This document shows, in pieces, positions 9,400-18,678 of a stretch of DNA of 63,660 bases. The translations under genes were made by a program, and so were the position numbers. Source of the stretch: Acidobacteriaceae bacterium (lineage in GTDB: Bacteria > Acidobacteriota > Terriglobia > Terriglobales > Acidobacteriaceae); NCBI GenBank assembly GCA_021323655.1, contig JAJPKO010000044.1, positions 1 through 63,660 of the forward strand, written 5' to 3'. The first letter of the stretch is position 1. Each line of letters begins with the position of its first letter. The notes under the pieces are model-generated. The model was given only the letters and a program-made list of their open reading frames with translations. It was not told where the DNA came from and searched no databases.

Positions 9400-10653
9400 A
9401 TGCCCATCACCCGGCGGATATTCATGAAGAACGGCGCCATGGCCATCGTGGGCGCCTCCACGATTCCCAGCTTTCTTACGCGCTCAGTCTTCGCCCAGGC
9501 GGCCGCAGCTCAGGCGCAGGGGAAAAAGCTCGTGGTCATCTTCCAGCGCGGGGCAGCCGACGGACTCAACATCGTAGTACCTCACCGCGAGCAGGACTAC
9601 TACCGCCTGCGGCCTACCATTGCCATCCAGCCCAATCAGGTCATTGACCTTGACGGGTTCTTCGGACTCCACCCTTCCCTGCAGCCGCTGAAGCCCTTGT
9701 GGGACCAGCGCCATCTGGCCATCATTCACGCCTGCGGATCACCCGACCCCACGCGCTCCCACTTTGATGCACAGGACTATATGGAGAGCGGCACTCCCGG
9801 CGTAAAGTCCACCACCGACGGATGGTTGAACCGTGCCCTGCAGGCAGAAGCTCTCCGCAACGGAAAAGCTTCCGCCTTTCGTGCCGTAGCGCTCGGCCCG
9901 CAACTGCCTCGGACACTGCAAGGCAAAGTACCTGCCGTCGCCCTGAATAATCTGCGCGACTTCAGCGTCGGAGAACAAAACCCAACCGCGGTGCCCATCG
10001 CCACCAGCTTTGAAACCATGTATGCCGATAGCGTCAACGCTGTCCTGCATGGCACCGGAACCGAAACCTTTGAAGCTGTAAAAATGCTGAAATCTGCCGA
10101 TCCGGGAAAGTACACTCCGGCTCCCGGAGCAAACTATCCAAACGGCCCGTTCGGCAACAGTCTTCGCCAGATGGCCCAGCTGTTGAAGGCCAATCTGGGA
10201 GTCGAGGCCGCATTCGCGGACATCGGCGGATGGGACACCCACCAGAACCAAGGCAACGTAAACGGTCAGCTCGCAGGCCGCCTGACGGAATTCAGCGAAG
10301 GCATCGCCGCCTTCTGGACAGACATGGGCAATGAAGCAGAGAACATCGTTCTCGTCACAATGTCAGAATTTGGCCGCACCGTGCACCAGAACGGCACCGG
10401 AGGCACAGACCACGGCCACGCCAACATCATGTTTGTCCTTGGCGGCCCAGTACAGGGCGGACGCGTCTACGGCAAATGGCCGGGCATGAAGCCGGAACAG
10501 CTTTACGAAGGTCGCGATCTGGCAATTACCACGGACTTCCGCCAGGTATTAGGAGAAGCTGCCTATCGTACGATCGGTGCGAAGAAACTCGACCTGGTCT
10601 TCCCAGGCGCGCAATTAACACCCAATCGCTTCCTGAACATCCTCAGGGCTTGA
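9400..10653 (+). CDS. DUF1501 family Tat-exported protein
   Basis: A 417-residue protein with a twin-arginine signal (TRRIFMKNGAMAIVGAS, RR at 5-6) and cleavage near FAQAAAA. Family motifs visible are VVIFQRGAADGLNIVVPH, DPTRSHFDAQDYMESGTPG, GGWDTHQNQG and MSEFGRTVHQNGTGGTDHGH. These resemble the alkaline-phosphatase/sulfatase-like metal-binding layout. No reaction has been established for the family. In many genomes DUF1501 genes sit next to a DUF1800 gene; none is present here, so the usual pair appears to be broken or placed elsewhere. The start has a GGGAG site 7 bases upstream. Confidence 0.9.
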   Translation: MPITRRIFMKNGAMAIVGASTIPSFLTRSVFAQAAAAQAQGKKLVVIFQRGAADGLNIVVPHREQDYYRLRPTIAIQPNQVIDLDGFFGLHPSLQPLKPLWDQRHLAIIHACGSPDPTRSHFDAQDYMESGTPGVKSTTDGWLNRALQAEALRNGKASAFRAVALGPQLPRTLQGKVPAVALNNLRDFSVGEQNPTAVPIATSFETMYADSVNAVLHGTGTETFEAVKMLKSADPGKYTPAPGANYPNGPFGNSLRQMAQLLKANLGVEAAFADIGGWDTHQNQGNVNGQLAGRLTEFSEGIAAFWTDMGNEAENIVLVTMSEFGRTVHQNGTGGTDHGHANIMFVLGGPVQGGRVYGKWPGMKPEQLYEGRDLAITTDFRQVLGEAAYRTIGAKKLDLVFPGAQLTPNRFLNILRA

Positions 10654-10665
10654 AGGAGATGAAAC

Positions 10666-11085
10666 TCAGACCGCGATGCGCTCCTTGTGCGCGCGCTCGC
10701 TGTCCCAGTCCGTCATGCCTACAACGGAAGCTTCCGCCAGCGAATTCATCTTGAAGATCTTCGCCGCTGCTGTTCCCTCGAAACCGAATAAGGTAGGCAC
10801 TATCCAGGAAGCAGACGCAACCACCGAATCAATCTTTCCGTGCGTTTCAAAGGAAATGACCGGCTTTGCTCCATAGCGGTAGTCCGTCAGCAAAGACTCC
10901 GCAAGAACAAATCCGCTTGTGGCAAACGCCGCAAAGGCCGCACGCTTGTTGGAGCGGCTACAGGCAAGCCCCACCGCAAAGAAAAAAGCCGCATGGGCAT
11001 AATCAATCAATCCATGGGCAGTAGGGCCGATCTTTTTAGGAAGCCCCGTCTTCAGCATCTCGACCGACTGGTTCAGCAGGGCCAT
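10666..11085 (-). CDS. Small multi-pass membrane protein
   Basis: About 139 residues from the ATG at 11085, chosen because AGGAAGG lies 9 bases upstream; a GTG at 11112 and an ATG at 11094 are alternatives. Three or four hydrophobic helices are visible (GLIDYAHAAFFFAVGLAC, RAAFAAFATSGFVLAESLL, VVASASWIVPTLFGFEG). The C-terminal 25 residues are hydrophilic. The FETHGKIDSVVASASW stretch is reminiscent of uncharacterised acidobacterial membrane proteins. No function can be assigned. It is convergent with the DUF1501 gene, with 12 bases between the stops. Confidence 0.75.
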   Translation of the reverse strand: MALLNQSVEMLKTGLPKKIGPTAHGLIDYAHAAFFFAVGLACSRSNKRAAFAAFATSGFVLAESLLTDYRYGAKPVISFETHGKIDSVVASASWIVPTLFGFEGTAAAKIFKMNSLAEASVVGMTDWDSERAHKERIAV

Positions 11086-11210
11086 AGCAAACATCCTTCC
11101 TGAGCACACCACGTACTAACGATGGATGATGGTTCTGAGAGGTGCGTTGGTTTTAAAGGAACACCGCGCCGCCGATGGTCTATTAGCAGCGCAGAATCGA
11201 GGGGTCTTCT

Positions 11211-12488
11211 TTAGCCCGCTTTTTCAAGCAGCGTGATCGAGAGGTCGCGGTTCTTTACCATGTCCGCTGTAATTTCCAGGTCTTTCACCTTCTTGCTGCT
11301 GGGCAGGTGGTACATCAGGTCGAGCATCAGCTCTTCCAGAATCATGCGCAACCCGCGCGCTCCAACCTTCCGGCGCAGCGCTTCCTGCGCGACAGCGCGG
11401 ACGGCGTCTTCTGTAAAGTGCAGACGAACGCCTTCGTATTCAAAGAGTTTCTGGTACTGCTTCAGAATGGCATTTCGTGGCTTGGTAAGAATCTCAACCA
11501 GTGCCGCTTCATCCAGCTCGTCCAGGATTCCAATCACCGGCAGGCGGCCCACAAACTCCGGAATCAACCCAAACTTGATCAGGTCCTGTGGCTCAGCCTG
11601 ACGCAGCAGCTCAGCATCGCGAGTGGGGCGGATGCCGCCACCGTCCGCCTGCTCTGTCTCCGTCAACGCTTTGAAGCCAAGCGCCTTTTTCCCGATGCGG
11701 CGGCCCACCACGCGCTCCAGTCCTACAAAAGCGCCTCCGCAGATAAACAGAATGTTCGTTGTATCTACAGGGGTAAATTCCTGGTGTGGATGCTTGCGTC
11801 CACCTTGCGGGGGCACATTTGCTACCGTGCCTTCGAGAATCTTCAGCAGCGCCTGCTGCACCCCCTCGCCCGAAACATCGCGCGTAATAGACGGGTTCTC
11901 GTCCTTACGGCCGATCTTGTCTATCTCATCAATGTAGATGATCCCTGTTTGGGCGCGAGCCACATCGCCGTCCGCCGCCTGAAGCAGCTTCAGAATAATG
12001 TTTTCAACGTCCTCACCAACATACCCCGCCTCAGTCAAAGTGGTTGCGTCCACTATGGCGAACGGCACATCGAGCATCTTGGCCAGAGTGTGCGCCAGAA
12101 GCGTTTTGCCGCTTCCGGTCGGGCCAACCAGCAGAATATTGGACTTCGTCAGCTCAACATCATTGCCCCGCATCCGGTTCATCTGAATGCGCTTGTAGTG
12201 GTTATAGACCGCAACCGCGAGCTTCTTTTTTGTCTGGTCCTGCCCAATCACATACTCATCCAGGAACGTGCGTACCTCGGTAGGCTTCGGCAGATGTGGA
12301 GGAGCTGCGCCCTGCTGCGTCTCGCTGCGGTCGTCTTCCAGAATGGAATTGCAGACGGCAACGCACTCATCGCAGATGTACGCGCGCGGGTAATCACTGG
12401 GTGAGGAAATCAGTTTAGCGACAGCGTCCTGCGACTTATGGCAGAACGAGCAGCGGAGAGCGTCATCGGGACCCGTGCGCGTTTTCAT
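11211..12488 (-). CDS. clpX: ATP-dependent Clp protease ATP-binding subunit ClpX
   Basis: A 425-residue AAA+ unfoldase that recognises tagged proteins, including tmRNA-tagged ones, and feeds them to ClpP. N-terminal zinc-binding domain CSFCHKSQ...CDECVAVC (residues about 14-48), Walker A GPTGSGKT, Walker [12 protein letters not shown], pore loop near [14 protein letters not shown], and an arginine-rich sensor region [12 protein letters not shown]. The C-terminal small domain ([20 protein letters not shown]) is complete. It is the last gene of tig-clpP-clpX, starting 39 bases after clpP. Confidence 0.97.
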   Translation of the reverse strand: MKTRTGPDDALRCSFCHKSQDAVAKLISSPSDYPRAYICDECVAVCNSILEDDRSETQQGAAPPHLPKPTEVRTFLDEYVIGQDQTKKKLAVAVYNHYKRIQMNRMRGNDVELTKSNILLVGPTGSGKTLLAHTLAKMLDVPFAIVDATTLTEAGYVGEDVENIILKLLQAADGDVARAQTGIIYIDEIDKIGRKDENPSITRDVSGEGVQQALLKILEGTVANVPPQGGRKHPHQEFTPVDTTNILFICGGAFVGLERVVGRRIGKKALGFKALTETEQADGGGIRPTRDAELLRQAEPQDLIKFGLIPEFVGRLPVIGILDELDEAALVEILTKPRNAILKQYQKLFEYEGVRLHFTEDAVRAVAQEALRRKVGARGLRMILEELMLDLMYHLPSSKKVKDLEITADMVKNRDLSITLLEKAG

Positions 12489-12527
12489 TTGTTACCTACT
12501 CCTAAGCATACTACTATTTACTCATGC

Positions 12528-13118
12528 TTACGTCCGCGGGCGGTCAATGATTTCGTCCACGATTCCATATTCCTTCGCCTGCTGAGCATTCATAATAAAG
12601 TCCCGCTCCACGTCGCGTTCGATCCGCTCCAGCGTCTGCTCCGTGTGCTTCGCCATGATTTTGTTCATGATCTCGCGGATGCGAATGATCTCCCGGGCAT
12701 GAATATCAATATCGGTTGCCTGCCCCGAAAGGCCACCCATCAAGGGCTGATGGATCAGAATTCGCGAGTTCGGCAGCGCGAACCGTTTGCCTTTCGTTCC
12801 GGCCAGAAGAAGGGTGGCCGCCATGCTCGCCGCCTGGCCGATGCAGTAAGTCACCACATTATTCTTGATGAATTGCATCGTGTCATAGATGGCCAACCCC
12901 GCCGTAATCGAACCTCCTGGCGAGTTAATGTACAGCTGAATGTCTTTCTCCGGGTCTTCTGCGGAAAGAAAGAGCATCTGCGCAATGATCAGGTTTGCTA
13001 CCTGGTCATCAATCGGCGTTCCTAGAAAGATGATGTTGTCGCGCAGCAGACGGGAATAAATATCGTAGGCGCGCTCGCCCCGGTTCGTCTGCTCAATCAC
13101 CATTGGTACCAGTGCCAT
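12528..13118 (-). CDS. clpP: ATP-dependent Clp protease proteolytic subunit ClpP
   Basis: A 196-residue serine peptidase, the usual ClpP length when started at the ATG at 13118 ([20 protein letters not shown]); a longer reading from 13187 adds unlikely residues. Catalytic triad visible at S98 (GQAASMA), H123 (ILIHQPL) and D171. The INSPGGS and YDTMQF motifs are intact. It forms the tetradecameric chamber docked by ClpX. It lies between tig and clpX in one transcription unit, 82 bases after the tig stop. Confidence 0.97.
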   Translation of the reverse strand: MALVPMVIEQTNRGERAYDIYSRLLRDNIIFLGTPIDDQVANLIIAQMLFLSAEDPEKDIQLYINSPGGSITAGLAIYDTMQFIKNNVVTYCIGQAASMAATLLLAGTKGKRFALPNSRILIHQPLMGGLSGQATDIDIHAREIIRIREIMNKIMAKHTEQTLERIERDVERDFIMNAQQAKEYGIVDEIIDRPRT

Positions 13119-13200
13119 GTTCTCTGCTCTCACTCCGGGACAGTCATTCCCATTCAAAGGCAGCGGATGGGCCCCACCCGCTGACATTCGGATATCACTC

Positions 13201-14571
13201 TTAAGCAGTCAGCTTTTCATAAAGCAGATTGCCTGTTTTCTCTCGGCGGATTTGTTCACGGATTCTAGCGATACTGCCGTCCTCCGTCAAACGGTGGCGC
13301 AGACTCTCCAGAGGCTCCCGCGTTTGCAACGAAAGCACCTCCAGTTCCCGGTCAACTTCAGCGTCAGACACCTCGACCTTTTCCGCGTCTGCAATGCGGT
13401 CCAGCAGCAAGGACCCCTTGACTTCATTCAGTGCAGAATCACGCTGCGCCTCGCGCAGGCGCTCAAAGTTCAGCTTGCGCATATCTTCCGTCCGCATGCC
13501 TTGCGCAGCCAGCGCACGCAGGCCCCGATCCAGCCGCGCATCTACCTGCTGCTGCACCAGCGACTCGGGAACAGGAAACTGATACTTGGCAATCAGCGCT
13601 TCAACAATCTTGTCTTTCGCTTCCGCTTCAAGCCTGCGCTTTTTATCGTTTATCAGATGCTCCTTAAACTTCTGCTTAAAGTCTTCGATGCCCTCGTATT
13701 CGCCCAGCTCCTTGGCAAACTCATCGTTCAGCTCTGGCTGTATCTTCTTTTTGATGCCCTTGATTTCGACATCATAAGAGACCGTCTTGCCTGCCAGTCT
13801 CCGCTCGCCAAACTCTTCCGGATAACTCACCTCAAACCTGAGCTGCTGTCCTGTTTTAGCTCCACGCAGCGCCTCATTAAACGCTGGCAGCGTATTCTGG
13901 CCGCCCACTTCAATCAGCACATCTTCGCCATTAATTGGCTGGTGGGCCGCCTCTGCGGCTTCCCCTTCACCCGCAACTTCGCCGCGATAGCTGATCTGCG
14001 CCCAATCGCCGTCCGCCAGTGCGCGCTCTTCCGTCACGGGTTCCATCGTGGACCGCGAGTCGCGAATGCGCTCAAGCTCGGCATCGAACTCAGCCTCGGT
14101 CAACTCCGTCTCCGGTTTTGGAATACGGACGTCCTGATACCCCTCGATGGAAAAGTCAGGCAGCACCTCAAAAACCGCTTTGAATTTAAGCGGCTGTCCA
14201 TCTTCCAGAAGAAGGTCCGTCACCTGCGGCTGCGAAATCGGCTTCAATCCGGCCTTTTCAATGGCTTCACGGAAATGCTGTGGCAACACACTCTCCACCA
14301 CATCCTGCCGCAGCGAATCAGCAAACTTGCGGCGAATCAGCGATTCAGGGACTTTCCCTGCGCGAAAACCAGGAATGCGCGCCTGCTTCCGGTATCGCTT
14401 CGTTACATTGCGAAATGCGCGTGACACCTCATCGGCAGGAATCTCAACTTCCACTTCGCGGGTGCATTCAGGGTTCAGGCTGGGCCCGTGGTGATGGTGC
14501 TCGTGGGTATGATCGTGACCCTGTTCAGCGCCTGTTTCAGGAGTGGTTTCGATGGTCTCTGTTGAACTCAA
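13201..14571 (-). CDS. tig: Trigger factor (ribosome-bound chaperone/PPIase) with His-rich N terminus
   Basis: About 456 residues if translation begins at the TTG at 14571, preferred because GGAAGG sits 7 bases upstream; an ATG at 14622 is the main alternative. Ribosome-binding domain with the signature region [19 protein letters not shown], then an FKBP-like PPIase domain ([40 protein letters not shown]) and the helical C-terminal arms. Before the ribosome-binding domain lies a His-rich stretch, [10 protein letters not shown], at residues about 19-28. It heads the tig-clpP-clpX unit; a promoter is proposed at 14653-14681. Confidence 0.93.
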   Translation of the reverse strand: MSSTETIETTPETGAEQGHDHTHEHHHHGPSLNPECTREVEVEIPADEVSRAFRNVTKRYRKQARIPGFRAGKVPESLIRRKFADSLRQDVVESVLPQHFREAIEKAGLKPISQPQVTDLLLEDGQPLKFKAVFEVLPDFSIEGYQDVRIPKPETELTEAEFDAELERIRDSRSTMEPVTEERALADGDWAQISYRGEVAGEGEAAEAAHQPINGEDVLIEVGGQNTLPAFNEALRGAKTGQQLRFEVSYPEEFGERRLAGKTVSYDVEIKGIKKKIQPELNDEFAKELGEYEGIEDFKQKFKEHLINDKKRRLEAEAKDKIVEALIAKYQFPVPESLVQQQVDARLDRGLRALAAQGMRTEDMRKLNFERLREAQRDSALNEVKGSLLLDRIADAEKVEVSDAEVDRELEVLSLQTREPLESLRHRLTEDGSIARIREQIRREKTGNLLYEKLTA

Positions 14572-14652
14572 CGTTATGCCTTCCAAATCTCGTCCTGCCT
14601 GCGCAAAATCCAGTCTCTGCATGTGCAGGCAACACAATTCTTTTCTCTTCTT

Positions 14653-14681
14653 ATGGTAAGGGGCGCCCGATAAAGGGTCAA
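14653..14681 (-). promoter_or_regulatory. Putative sigma-70 promoter of tig-clpP-clpX
   Basis: On the minus strand TTGACC (14681-14676), a 17-base spacer and TACCAT (14658-14653). Start of transcription would fall near 14646, giving a leader of about 75 bases to the TTG at 14571 or about 25 bases to the ATG at 14622. Confidence 0.5.
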
Positions 14682-14774
14682 ACCAGGCAAAGCAGGAAAA
14701 ACGCGAGCGCCAGCCGCACAAATGCAACCTGAAAATCAGCCTGCCGCAAAGCCCGCTATATTTAGTGGCCCTCC

Positions 14775-15026
14775 CTACAGCTCGCCGTGAATCGGCTTCC
14801 TCACATGTGCCACAAATTGAGGATGGGCGGCGCCATACATCTGGAAATTGTTGCGCGCTTCGGTCAAACTTAGCCCTCCATTTACCGTTCCACGCACAAT
14901 GTCCGCATCACTGTCATCCTGCCCATCATCTTGCCACCAACATACAGGGCAAAGACCGTTTGAATCAGGAACATCGAGAGTTTTATAACCACAGCAGAGG
15001 CAGCGCACACGCGTAAGTTGTTCCAT
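14775..15026 (-). CDS. CPCC-type cysteine-rich zinc protein
   Basis: An 83-residue protein from the ATG at 15026. It carries CLCCGYKTL near the N terminus and CPVCWWQDDGQDD about 20 residues later, followed by NGGLSLTEARNNFQMYG, which is the pattern of the Cys_rich_CPCC family (PF14206). The four cysteines can bind one zinc. Family members often lie near toxin-like or immunity-like genes but the function is unknown. Here the gene lies 41 bases downstream of the WYL-PP2C fusion on the same strand and may be cotranscribed with it. Confidence 0.82.
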   Translation of the reverse strand: MEQLTRVRCLCCGYKTLDVPDSNGLCPVCWWQDDGQDDSDADIVRGTVNGGLSLTEARNNFQMYGAAHPQFVAHVRKPIHGEL

Positions 15027-15067
15027 AAACCTTGAGACGCGATTCACTCGCACGAGTTGCGCAAAAT

Positions 15068-16588
15068 TTACGCCATTGCGCCGCTCTGAAACAGTTGCTT
15101 CTGCCCCGAATCCAGACACCTGGCCACGATCAAAGTAATATCATCATACTGCTCCTGCGGGCTGAAAACCTGTATCTCATCAATCATCGCCGCCAATAGC
15201 TCCCGCATGGAAAGATGCTGGTTCTTCCGCAAAACTTCCTTCAGGCGTTCTTCCCCAAACTCTTCTTCCTCTGCATTCAGGGATTCTGTGACGCCATCGG
15301 TATAAATAACCAGAGCATCTCCCGGATACAGGCACGTCTCTTTCATCTCACACTCCCAGTCACGAAACAGCCCCAGCACTGTGCAGGTCGAATGCAGAAG
15401 CTCCGCTTCACCATCCTGCCGCAGCACCAATGCCGGAAGATGCCCGCAATTCACATAACGCAAACTCTGGCGCGCATCATCGTATTCGGCAAAAAACAGC
15501 GTGGCATAGGCGTTGTCCGCGGTGTTGGCGTAGAAGAGACGATTCACTGCCTTTAATAATTGGTGCGGTTGCTCATGCGCCAACGCCAACTGCCCGCGCA
15601 GATTGGCCTGTAGATTTGCCATAAGCAGGGCGCCCGCAATTCCCTTCCCGGCAATATCGCCCACCACAAAACCAATTCGTTGTTTGCCGAAATCGAGAAA
15701 GTCGTAATAATCGCCGCCCACCTGCCGCGCCTGAATGCAGATGCCTGCGTAATCCAGCGTCTGGCAGGCCGGCTGGCATTGCGGAAACAGCCGCGCCTGC
15801 ACCTGCTTTGCTATCTCCAGCTCCTGCGCAGCACGCCGCTCGGCCTCTTTGCGTGCTTCATAAGCCCGTCTCGCCGCTTCCATTTCGCGGTTCACTTCAT
15901 CGCGAAACTCTTCAGTAGAAAGTTTCCAGGCGGCCTCCAGATTAAAATTCGGCGGCCGGACACTCGGCTCACCCAGCATCTTCGCTTCTTCCATGCGCGA
16001 GATGCGATACGTGCGATGTCCCCTGTCCGTCTTTGCAAACAGATACCACGTGCTGCCCTTCGCGATCAGGCCAAGTGGGTCTACCGTCCGCTCCACGCGC
16101 TCTCCTCCCGCACGCCAGTACCAGAACTTCAGCTTCCGGTCACTGGCAACCGCCGTCTGCACAACGGAAAGCATCGAAAGGTTTTCGCTGGTTCCTGTCC
16201 ATCCCGCCGTATCTATATAAAGACGGTCGCGGATAGACGACGCCTGCTCCCGCAGCGGCTTCGGCAGCGCTGCCATCAGCTTCGCAATCGCCCGGTCAGC
16301 CGCTGCGGCCATATGTTTGTCCCCAAGCGAGCGCGACTGCGCCATCAGCAGCGCACGCAACTCAGCCGGGTCCAGTCCCGGTACCCGCGTACTCCAGTCT
16401 TCATCCAGTTGCCACCCGCCGCTCGCACCTCGCATGGCATACACGGGCACACCCGCTGCGCTCAGGGCCTCCATGTCGCGATGGACCGTGCGCTCTGAGA
16501 CCTCAAGCTTCCTGGCCAGCTCGCGCCCGGTCATCTGACCTCGGGCCTGCAACAGTAACAGCGCGGACATGAGCCGATCAGCACGCAT
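15068..16588 (-). CDS. HTH-WYL transcriptional regulator fused to a PP2C (RsbU/SpoIIE) phosphatase
   Basis: A 506-residue fusion, starting at the ATG at 16588. Residues about 1-60 form a winged helix of the YafY type (LARKLEVSERTVHRDMEALS, GVPVYAMRGASGGWQL). Residues about 140-205 form a WYL domain (LKFWYWRAGGERVERTVDPL, STWYLFAKTDRGHRTYRISR). Residues 226-265 are a charged, probably coiled-coil linker (EAARRAYEARKEAERRAAQE). Residues 260-500 are a SpoIIE/RsbU-type PP2C domain: QVQARLFPQ, VGGDYYDF (D293, D296), VVGDIAGKGIAGALLMANLQ, YTDGVTE, YDDITLIVAR. YafY-type regulators normally carry a WCX domain after WYL; here the phosphatase takes that place. All metal-binding acidic positions of the phosphatase seem present. 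It is divergent from a DinB gene over a palindrome that is a likely operator. Confidence 0.9.
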   Translation of the reverse strand: MRADRLMSALLLLQARGQMTGRELARKLEVSERTVHRDMEALSAAGVPVYAMRGASGGWQLDEDWSTRVPGLDPAELRALLMAQSRSLGDKHMAAAADRAIAKLMAALPKPLREQASSIRDRLYIDTAGWTGTSENLSMLSVVQTAVASDRKLKFWYWRAGGERVERTVDPLGLIAKGSTWYLFAKTDRGHRTYRISRMEEAKMLGEPSVRPPNFNLEAAWKLSTEEFRDEVNREMEAARRAYEARKEAERRAAQELEIAKQVQARLFPQCQPACQTLDYAGICIQARQVGGDYYDFLDFGKQRIGFVVGDIAGKGIAGALLMANLQANLRGQLALAHEQPHQLLKAVNRLFYANTADNAYATLFFAEYDDARQSLRYVNCGHLPALVLRQDGEAELLHSTCTVLGLFRDWECEMKETCLYPGDALVIYTDGVTESLNAEEEEFGEERLKEVLRKNQHLSMRELLAAMIDEIQVFSPQEQYDDITLIVARCLDSGQKQLFQSGAMA

Positions 16589-16617
16589 AGAAAAAACTTT
16601 AAGAATTCTCGCCAATT

Positions 16618-16634
16618 ATGACACAAGATGTCAT
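16618..16634. promoter_or_regulatory. Palindromic operator between the WYL-PP2C and DinB genes
   Basis: Perfect inverted repeat ATGACA-CAAGA-TGTCAT in the 91-base divergent spacer, 30 bases from the WYL-PP2C start and 45 bases from the DinB start. Winged-helix dimers bind sites of this size and divergent YafY-type regulators commonly control their neighbour, so it is inferred to be the fusion protein's own binding site. Confidence 0.6.
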
Positions 16635-16679
16635 ATTTCAGCGGATACTCTGGTTGGCGTAATACAGGAAGGATTTTTC

Positions 16680-17183
16680 ATGAAGCTTACTACATTGTTC
16701 CTTGAACAATTGGAAAACGAAGCGGCCTTAAACAAACGCGTGCTGGAGCGTGTGCCTGAAGGGCGCAATGACTGGAAACCGCACGCCAAATCAATGCCCC
16801 TCGGCTATCTGGCAGCACTGGTGGCGTCCATGCCTTCGTGGATCGAGATGATGATCTCCTCAGACGAATTCGACATCACCGATGAGACCTCCGCATACAA
16901 GACCCGCGAAGTAAATCGCACCAGCGAATTGCTGGCGTTACTGGAACAGTCGGTAAATGAGGCCCGTGCAGCTTTGCAAAATACAACAGACGAGCACCTG
17001 CAGAAATCATGGAAGCTGATGGCACACGGCTTTCTCGCCAGTGAAAGCCCTCGATACGTGATGCTTCGCGATGCCGTCTTCAGCCATCTTGCACATCACC
17101 GCGGACAACTCACCGTCTACCTTCGCCTGAACGAAGCTAGGGTGCCGGCACTCTACGGCCCATCCGCAGATGAAGGCTTTTGA
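16680..17183 (+). CDS. DinB family protein
   Basis: A 167-residue four-helix protein of the DinB/YfiT-like metalloenzyme superfamily. The ATG at 16680 has AGGAAGG 7 bases upstream. Visible family features are an early LLEQ-type helix, the DWKPHAKSMPLGYLAALVA segment, and the metal-site histidines in VFSHLAHHRGQLTVYLR. Members of the superfamily act as thiol transferases or are uncharacterised. DinB genes frequently stand next to YafY-type WYL regulators, as here, and the palindrome at 16618-16634 lies upstream. Confidence 0.87.
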   Translation: MKLTTLFLEQLENEAALNKRVLERVPEGRNDWKPHAKSMPLGYLAALVASMPSWIEMMISSDEFDITDETSAYKTREVNRTSELLALLEQSVNEARAALQNTTDEHLQKSWKLMAHGFLASESPRYVMLRDAVFSHLAHHRGQLTVYLRLNEARVPALYGPSADEGF

Positions 17184-17193
17184 TGTGGAAGGA

Positions 17194-17233
17194 ATAAGCC
17201 CCATTCCGCCAAGCGCGATGGAGTGGGGCTTAT
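17194..17233. terminator. Bidirectional terminator between DinB and aldose epimerase genes
   Basis: Inverted repeat ATAAGCCCCATTCC / GGAGTGGGGCTTAT with a 12-base loop lies between two convergent stop codons, 10 bases after the DinB stop and 6 bases from the epimerase stop. Confidence 0.65.
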
Positions 17234-17239
17234 GAGGGA

Positions 17240-18445
17240 CTACTTCGCAGCCGCAGGCGTGAACAGCGCCAGTTTGCACTTCCAGGTCACGGACTGCCCA
17301 GGCTTCAATGTAACCATTCCTGTGTCCATGCCGTGCCACTCCTTGCCCCATGGATCGCCAAAGTTAAACTGCTCTTCGATCGCGACAAACTGTTTGTCTG
17401 GCGGAGCATACACCTGCACCGTCTTGATCTCAGGCGACTCGCCAATGATGTGGATTCCATACTGCGCTGCCGGATCGGTAAGACCCACCACCACATTTCC
17501 GTCCGTACGCTTCAGGTGCGCAAAATTATCGTCCAGAAAGATATCGTCGAGGGGTTTTCCATCTTCAGCGGTAAAGTCATATTTTGTCCCCTTCACCGGA
17601 AGCAGCTTCCCGGTGGGAAAAACATCGTCATAATTGTTCACCTGCGCCACCACTTCTCCAGGAACGTGCAGACGCGCCTGTTTGCGGTCTCCGCTGGGCA
17701 CGGCAAAATAAGGATGCCAGCCAATCGAGATGGGCTCCTCCTCATTGCCTACATTCTTCGCGGAAATCGTGGCCTCAACCGCATCGCCGGCTAGTGAAAT
17801 CGTGAAATTCAGGTCCGTCTGCGAAGGCCAGTACCCGCCAAAATTGCCCGCGTGAATGACTCCGGTGATTGTCTGACCATCTGAAGTGTTCTCCACGTGA
17901 ACATCTTCCGCCTTGGTCGCAAGAATCAGACCATGCATCGCGTGTTTTTCCGCCCCAGGCTTCTTTCCTGCCCAGTTTGCCGGCAGCGTGATCTGTTTTC
18001 CCTTCCATTCAGTAGTAATCGTCTTGCCATCCGCCGAAAGCTTGCCACGAATCCGGTTCGGATAAGGAACCAGGAATGCCCCGCCAAACGAAAAGCTGGC
18101 ATTGCCATTAAAATCAAGCAGGCCGCCGTTCAGCTTCTGCGCAGCCTCCTCCAGCGAGGGCGAGGCCAGCACATTGATCTCTCCCTTGCCAGGGATGTTC
18201 GCCGTAATCTGGAAGAGGTTCATGCCGCGCCCCGGCAGGATGGTCGCCGAAAGAAATTCAGGCTTCGCACCATTACTGCTGGCCGTGCGTTTCAGCGTAA
18301 CAACGTCCTCTCCGCCGATTTGCGCAACGGCGGGCTTTGTCGTGGCTTCATTTTGCGCTGGAGGAGCAGGCTTGTTGCAGCCCGCCAAAGGAAGCAGCAG
18401 CGCAACCGCTGCCACAAACAAGTACTGATTCTCACAAACATACAT
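17240..18445 (-). CDS. Aldose 1-epimerase family lipoprotein
   Basis: A 401-residue protein. The ATG at 18445 is preferred over upstream codons because GAGGT lies 8 bases before it and because the product then begins with a lipoprotein signal ending LLPLAGC (lipobox, C about 22). The galactose-mutarotase fold is indicated by VPYPNRIRGKL, HAMHGLIL, ISIGWHPYFAVP (family catalytic histidine) and QFVAIEEQFNFGDPWG (family catalytic glutamate). The predicted role is anomer interconversion of an aldose at the cell surface or periplasm, which would suit uptake of oligosaccharide breakdown products. Convergent with the DinB gene. Confidence 0.88.
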   Translation of the reverse strand: MYVCENQYLFVAAVALLLPLAGCNKPAPPAQNEATTKPAVAQIGGEDVVTLKRTASSNGAKPEFLSATILPGRGMNLFQITANIPGKGEINVLASPSLEEAAQKLNGGLLDFNGNASFSFGGAFLVPYPNRIRGKLSADGKTITTEWKGKQITLPANWAGKKPGAEKHAMHGLILATKAEDVHVENTSDGQTITGVIHAGNFGGYWPSQTDLNFTISLAGDAVEATISAKNVGNEEEPISIGWHPYFAVPSGDRKQARLHVPGEVVAQVNNYDDVFPTGKLLPVKGTKYDFTAEDGKPLDDIFLDDNFAHLKRTDGNVVVGLTDPAAQYGIHIIGESPEIKTVQVYAPPDKQFVAIEEQFNFGDPWGKEWHGMDTGMVTLKPGQSVTWKCKLALFTPAAAK

Positions 18446-18678
18446 AGATTGGGACCTCATAAATGACGTGGTAGGAAACGTTTGCCGAAGCGTTCCCATT
18501 CTACGCGATGAAGAATTCGTTGCGGAACTATGCCTACAATGCAGTTCTCTGGACCTACTCCGCTGCAGCCCCCAATGCGATTGATTGCTTCGCTCTCTGT
18601 TGATGTGCTGCAATGTCATTCTTCAGTTTTGCTGCTGATGCAGACTGAATCCACAAGCCGTCATTACAAAACAGAAAT

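Noticed and set aside
11307-12404. 365-residue forward ORF opposite clpX
   Set aside because: Antisense of a fully conserved ClpX gene with no recognisable domain.
13117-14424. 435-residue forward ORF opposite tig
   Set aside because: Shadow of the trigger factor reading frame; no start site or domain.
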